DNA of 64,000 nucleotides from Frankiaceae bacterium (GTDB lineage Bacteria; Actinomycetota; Actinomycetes; BP-191): the NCBI GenBank assembly GCA_030840645.1, contig JAVEEC010000008.1, forward strand, positions 1 through 64,000. The letters run 5' to 3'. A program made the position numbers and the translations under genes. This document shows positions 60,981-64,000 of this stretch, piece by piece (position 1 is the stretch's first letter; every line of letters starts with the position of its first letter). The notes beneath the pieces were generated by a model. That model was not told the origin of the DNA and did no database searches. It worked only from the letters and a program-made list of their open reading frames with translations.

Positions 60981-61850
60981 TCACGCCCCGGTATCGATTG
61001 GCGAGCGGGCGCGCGCGACGGCGGCGTCGTAGACGACGCGCTTCTGCACGCCGCGGGCGCGGGCCGTCTCGGCGATCGCGTCCTTGCGCGTCGCGCCCGC
61101 GGCCTCGCGCGCGGCTACCTCGTCCGCGAGCGCCTCGGGCGTCGCGTCGGCGGCGCGTTCCGGCGCCCCCGCGACGACCAGCGTCAGCTCCCCGCGCACC
61201 TCGCCCGCTGCCCACTCCGCGAGGTCGGCGAGCGTGCCGCGGCGGACCTCCTCGTACGTCTTGGTCAGCTCGCGGCAGGCGACGGCCCGGCGTTCCCCGC
61301 CGAACGCCGTGGCGAGGTCCGCCAGCGTCGCGCCGAGCCGGTGCGGTGCCTCGAACAGCACCAGCGTCCTGCGCTCCCCGGCGAGCTCCGCGAGCCGCGA
61401 GCGCCGCTCCCCCGCCTTGCGCGGCAGGAACCCCTCCATGCACCAACGGTCGCTCGGCAGCCCGGACAGCGCGACCGCCGCCGTGACGGCCGAAGGACCT
61501 GGGACGACGGTGACGTCGACGCCCGCCTCGGCCGCCGCCGCGACCAGCCGGAAGCCTGGGTCGGAGACGCCGGGCATGCCCGCGTCGGTGACCAGCGCGA
61601 CGGTCGCGCCGCCCTCGATCAGCGCGAGCAGCTCGCGCGCGCGGGCGGCCTCGTTGGCGTCGTGGTAGGACACTGTCCGCCTGACCTGGACGCCGAGCTC
61701 GCGAACCAGCCGCGCGAGTCGGCGGGTGTCCTCGGCCGCGACCACGTCGGCGTCCGCGAGCGCGCGGGCGAGGCGCGGCGAGGCGTCGGCGACGTTGCCG
61801 ATGGGCGCGCCGCAGAGGACCAGCCTGCCCCGCGTCGCGTCCTCGGCCAT
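60981..61850 (-). CDS. rsmI: 16S rRNA (cytidine(1402)-2'-O)-methyltransferase
   Basis: LVLCGAPIGNVADASPRLARAL, AEDTRRLARLV, VSYHDANEAARA, VTDAGMPGVSDPGFRLV. Confidence 0.95.
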   Translation of the reverse strand: MAEDATRGRLVLCGAPIGNVADASPRLARALADADVVAAEDTRRLARLVRELGVQVRRTVSYHDANEAARARELLALIEGGATVALVTDAGMPGVSDPGFRLVAAAAEAGVDVTVVPGPSAVTAAVALSGLPSDRWCMEGFLPRKAGERRSRLAELAGERRTLVLFEAPHRLGATLADLATAFGGERRAVACRELTKTYEEVRRGTLADLAEWAAGEVRGELTLVVAGAPERAADATPEALADEVAAREAAGATRKDAIAETARARGVQKRVVYDAAVARARSPIDTGA

Positions 61851-61891
61851 GCCGGACATCCTGGCAGCCGCGCGGCACGTAGCATCCCCGC

Positions 61892-63418
61892 ATGGTGATG
61901 ACGGACGTCCTGCCCGCGCACGAGCGGGTGGTCGCGCGCGAGCCGCGCCCGCTCTGGCAGGAGATCCCGGGGAGCCGGCTGGTCGGCTGGCTCGGCCCGC
62001 TCGGCGTCGCCGTCTTCGCGCTGCTGCTGCGGATACACAACCTCGCCGTACCGGCGAAGGCGGCGTTCGACGAGGTCTACTACGCGTGCGACGCGCAGAT
62101 GCTGTGGAAGTACGGCTACGAGCACGCCCACCTGAAGGACAACGTCTGCGTCGTCGACTCGACGACGACCGGCGCCGGGTTCGTCGTGCACCCGCCGCTC
62201 GGCAAGTGGCTGATCGCGATCGGCGAGTGGATCTACGGCTACGACCCGAACGGCGGCGCCAGGTCGGCATTCGGCTGGCGCATCTCCGCGTGCGTCGTCG
62301 GCGCGCTGTCGGTGCTGGTGCTCTGCCGCCTGGGGCGGCGGCTGTTCCGCTCGACGCTGCTCGGCTGCTTCGCCGGCCTGCTGCTCGCGCTCGACGGGCT
62401 GCACTTCGTGCAGAGCCGGATGGCGATGCTCGACATCTTCCTGATGTTCTTCGTCGTCGCGGCCGCGGCGTGCCTCGTCGCCGACCGCGACTGGGGCCGG
62501 CGGCGGCTGCAGCAACGGCTGACCGAGGACCGGTCGTTCCCAGGACCGTGGCTCGGCGCGCGGCCCTGGCGGATCGCGGCGGCGGTGCTGCTCGGCCTCG
62601 CGCTCGGCACCAAGTGGAGCGCGGTGTATCACGTCCCGATCTTCCTGCTGGTGGCGTACGCGTGGGACGTGGGCGCGCGGCGCGCGGCCGGGATCAGGAA
62701 GCCGTTCCGCGCGGCGTTGCTCAAGGACGGGCTCTACGCCCTCGGCATCTTCGTCGTCCTGCCGTTCGTCGCGTACGTCGCGACCTGGACCGGCTGGTTC
62801 GTCACCGACGGAGGGTGGCGGCGGACCTGCGGCGAGCGCTACCCCACCTCCTGCGGGCCGGTCGCGGGGTTCATCAAGTACCACCGCGAGATCCTCGACT
62901 TCCACGTCCACCTGCACTCGCCGCACCCGTACGCGTCGAAGCCGTGGGGGTGGCTGGTCCTCGCGCGGCCCGTCCTCTACGTGTACGAGACGCCGGCGAA
63001 GGGCACGTCGCAGGCCGTCCTCGCGATCGGCACCCCGGCGATCTGGTGGGCGTCGGTCCTCGCGCTGCTCGGCTGCGTCTGGGGCTGGATCTCGCGCCGC
63101 GACTGGCGGGCGGCGTTCATCCTGGCGGGGTTCGCGGTCGGGTACCTGCCGTGGTTCTGGCCGCCGGACCGGACCGAGTTCTTCTTCTACGCGCTGCCCG
63201 CGCTGCCGTTCCTCTGCCTCGCGCTGGCGTACGTCGCGGGCCTGGTCCTCGGCCCGCCCGACGCGAGCCCGACCCGGCGGCACGTCGGCGTGACGATCGT
63301 CGGCGCGTACGCGCTGCTCGTCGTCCTCAACTTCTTCTGGCTCTACCCGGTGCTCGCGGCGAAGGTGATCCCGTACGGGTCCTGGCACTCGCGGATGTGG
63401 TTCTCGTCCTGGATCTGA
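61892..63418 (+). CDS. Dolichyl-phosphate-mannose-protein mannosyltransferase (PMT family)
   Basis: AAFDEVYYACDAQMLWKYGYE, VHPPLGKWLIAIGEWIYGYDPNGGARSAFGWR; multi-TM. Confidence 0.94.
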   Translation: MVMTDVLPAHERVVAREPRPLWQEIPGSRLVGWLGPLGVAVFALLLRIHNLAVPAKAAFDEVYYACDAQMLWKYGYEHAHLKDNVCVVDSTTTGAGFVVHPPLGKWLIAIGEWIYGYDPNGGARSAFGWRISACVVGALSVLVLCRLGRRLFRSTLLGCFAGLLLALDGLHFVQSRMAMLDIFLMFFVVAAAACLVADRDWGRRRLQQRLTEDRSFPGPWLGARPWRIAAAVLLGLALGTKWSAVYHVPIFLLVAYAWDVGARRAAGIRKPFRAALLKDGLYALGIFVVLPFVAYVATWTGWFVTDGGWRRTCGERYPTSCGPVAGFIKYHREILDFHVHLHSPHPYASKPWGWLVLARPVLYVYETPAKGTSQAVLAIGTPAIWWASVLALLGCVWGWISRRDWRAAFILAGFAVGYLPWFWPPDRTEFFFYALPALPFLCLALAYVAGLVLGPPDASPTRRHVGVTIVGAYALLVVLNFFWLYPVLAAKVIPYGSWHSRMWFSSWI

Positions 63419-63429
63419 CGAACGAGCAC

Positions 63430-63455
63430 GGACCCTGGTCGTGAGACCAGGGTCC
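63430..63455 (+). terminator. Hairpin downstream of the PMT gene
   Basis: GGACCCTGGTC-GTGA-GACCAGGGTCC, 11-bp perfect stem. Confidence 0.65.
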
Positions 63456-63470
63456 GCGGCGGTCGGGTCG

Positions 63471-63544
63471 TGGAGGTGAGGGGATTCGAACCCCTGGCCT
63501 CTTCCGTGCGAGGGAAGCGCTCTACCGGACTGAGCCACACCCCC
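63471..63544 (-). tRNA. tRNA-Ala (anticodon CGC)
   Basis: GGGGGTG/CACCTCC acceptor with G3:U70 Ala identity pair, A73; anticodon arm CTTCC-CTCGCAC-GGAAG. Confidence 0.95.
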
Positions 63545-63575
63545 TGATCGCGGAGAGCGACGCTACCACGCAGCG

Positions 63576-63998
63576 TCAGTCGTTGACGGCCCTGCGGCGC
63601 TCGTCCGGCTCCGGCATCGACAGGACCGTGGCGGTGGCGCCGTGGGCCGCGTCGTACGCCGCGCGGTGGGCCGCCTCGCGCTCGGCCAGCGCCACGCGCC
63701 GCTGCGCCCGGGCCGCCTCGGCGGCGGCGAGCGTCGAGCGGCGGAGGAATACGACGTACCCCACCAGCCCCGCGTCGATGGTCAGGTGGATCCAGACCCA
63801 CGGCCCGCCGAGCAGCAGCCCCGCGAACGACACCCCCGACGCGATGACGAGCCGGCGCAGCATCGTGCGACGGCGGTCCAGCGCGGTCGTCCGGGTCCGC
63901 GCCGGGTCGGTGACGCGGGTGCCCGGCGTGACGATGTACCGGCCGCCGGCCTGGCTCGCGGCGTGGCGCGCCGGGGCGCGGCGCGAGAGCACGCGCAT
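63576..63998 (-). CDS. Hypothetical membrane protein
   Basis: Two hydrophobic segments (LVIASGVSFAGLLLGGPWVWIHLTIDAGLVGYVVFL); may extend past the window. Confidence 0.6.
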   Translation of the reverse strand: MRVLSRRAPARHAASQAGGRYIVTPGTRVTDPARTRTTALDRRRTMLRRLVIASGVSFAGLLLGGPWVWIHLTIDAGLVGYVVFLRRSTLAAAEAARAQRRVALAEREAAHRAAYDAAHGATATVLSMPEPDERRRAVND

Positions 63999-64000
63999 GG

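Overview
The window is 64 kb of a high-GC actinobacterial chromosome and reads as mostly ordinary core genome. Recognisable genes include hppA (truncated at the window start), topA, an MFS-thymidylate kinase fusion, holB, a PSP1/RicT-like gene, ppa, dacB, tilS, hpt, ppx/gppA, ftsB/divIC-like, eno, mazG, a SurA-like gene, mfd, pth, rplY (ctc), prs, glmU, a desaturase with a TetR regulator, an ABC-F gene, ispE, rsmA, an rpf-like gene, tatD, metG, a MoxR/DUF58/DUF4129 block, rsmI and a protein mannosyltransferase. There are four tRNAs. No CRISPR array, phage or complete IS was seen. The observations most worth a second look are: (1) an in-frame UAG stop inside an otherwise intact enolase gene; (2) a 160-bp MITE-like element with ~20-bp terminal inverted repeats and a TA duplication, inserted at the hpt stop codon where ftsH is normally expected next; (3) two copies of a 51-bp palindromic repeat plus a possibly related 53-bp one, all intergenic; (4) a tRNA with a UAA (Leu) anticodon but a short class-I body; (5) a two-gene WxL/DUF916-like surface locus; (6) a membrane-tethered sigma-like protein whose start overlaps a divergent secreted Cys micropeptide; (7) a 65-aa secreted peptide with a duplicated C-x-Y-W-T-D-Y-x-F-C motif; (8) a repeat-bearing linker insertion in TopA; (9) genes whose conserved N-termini extend upstream of any canonical start codon. 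All calls were made by eye from the sequence; no database search was run.
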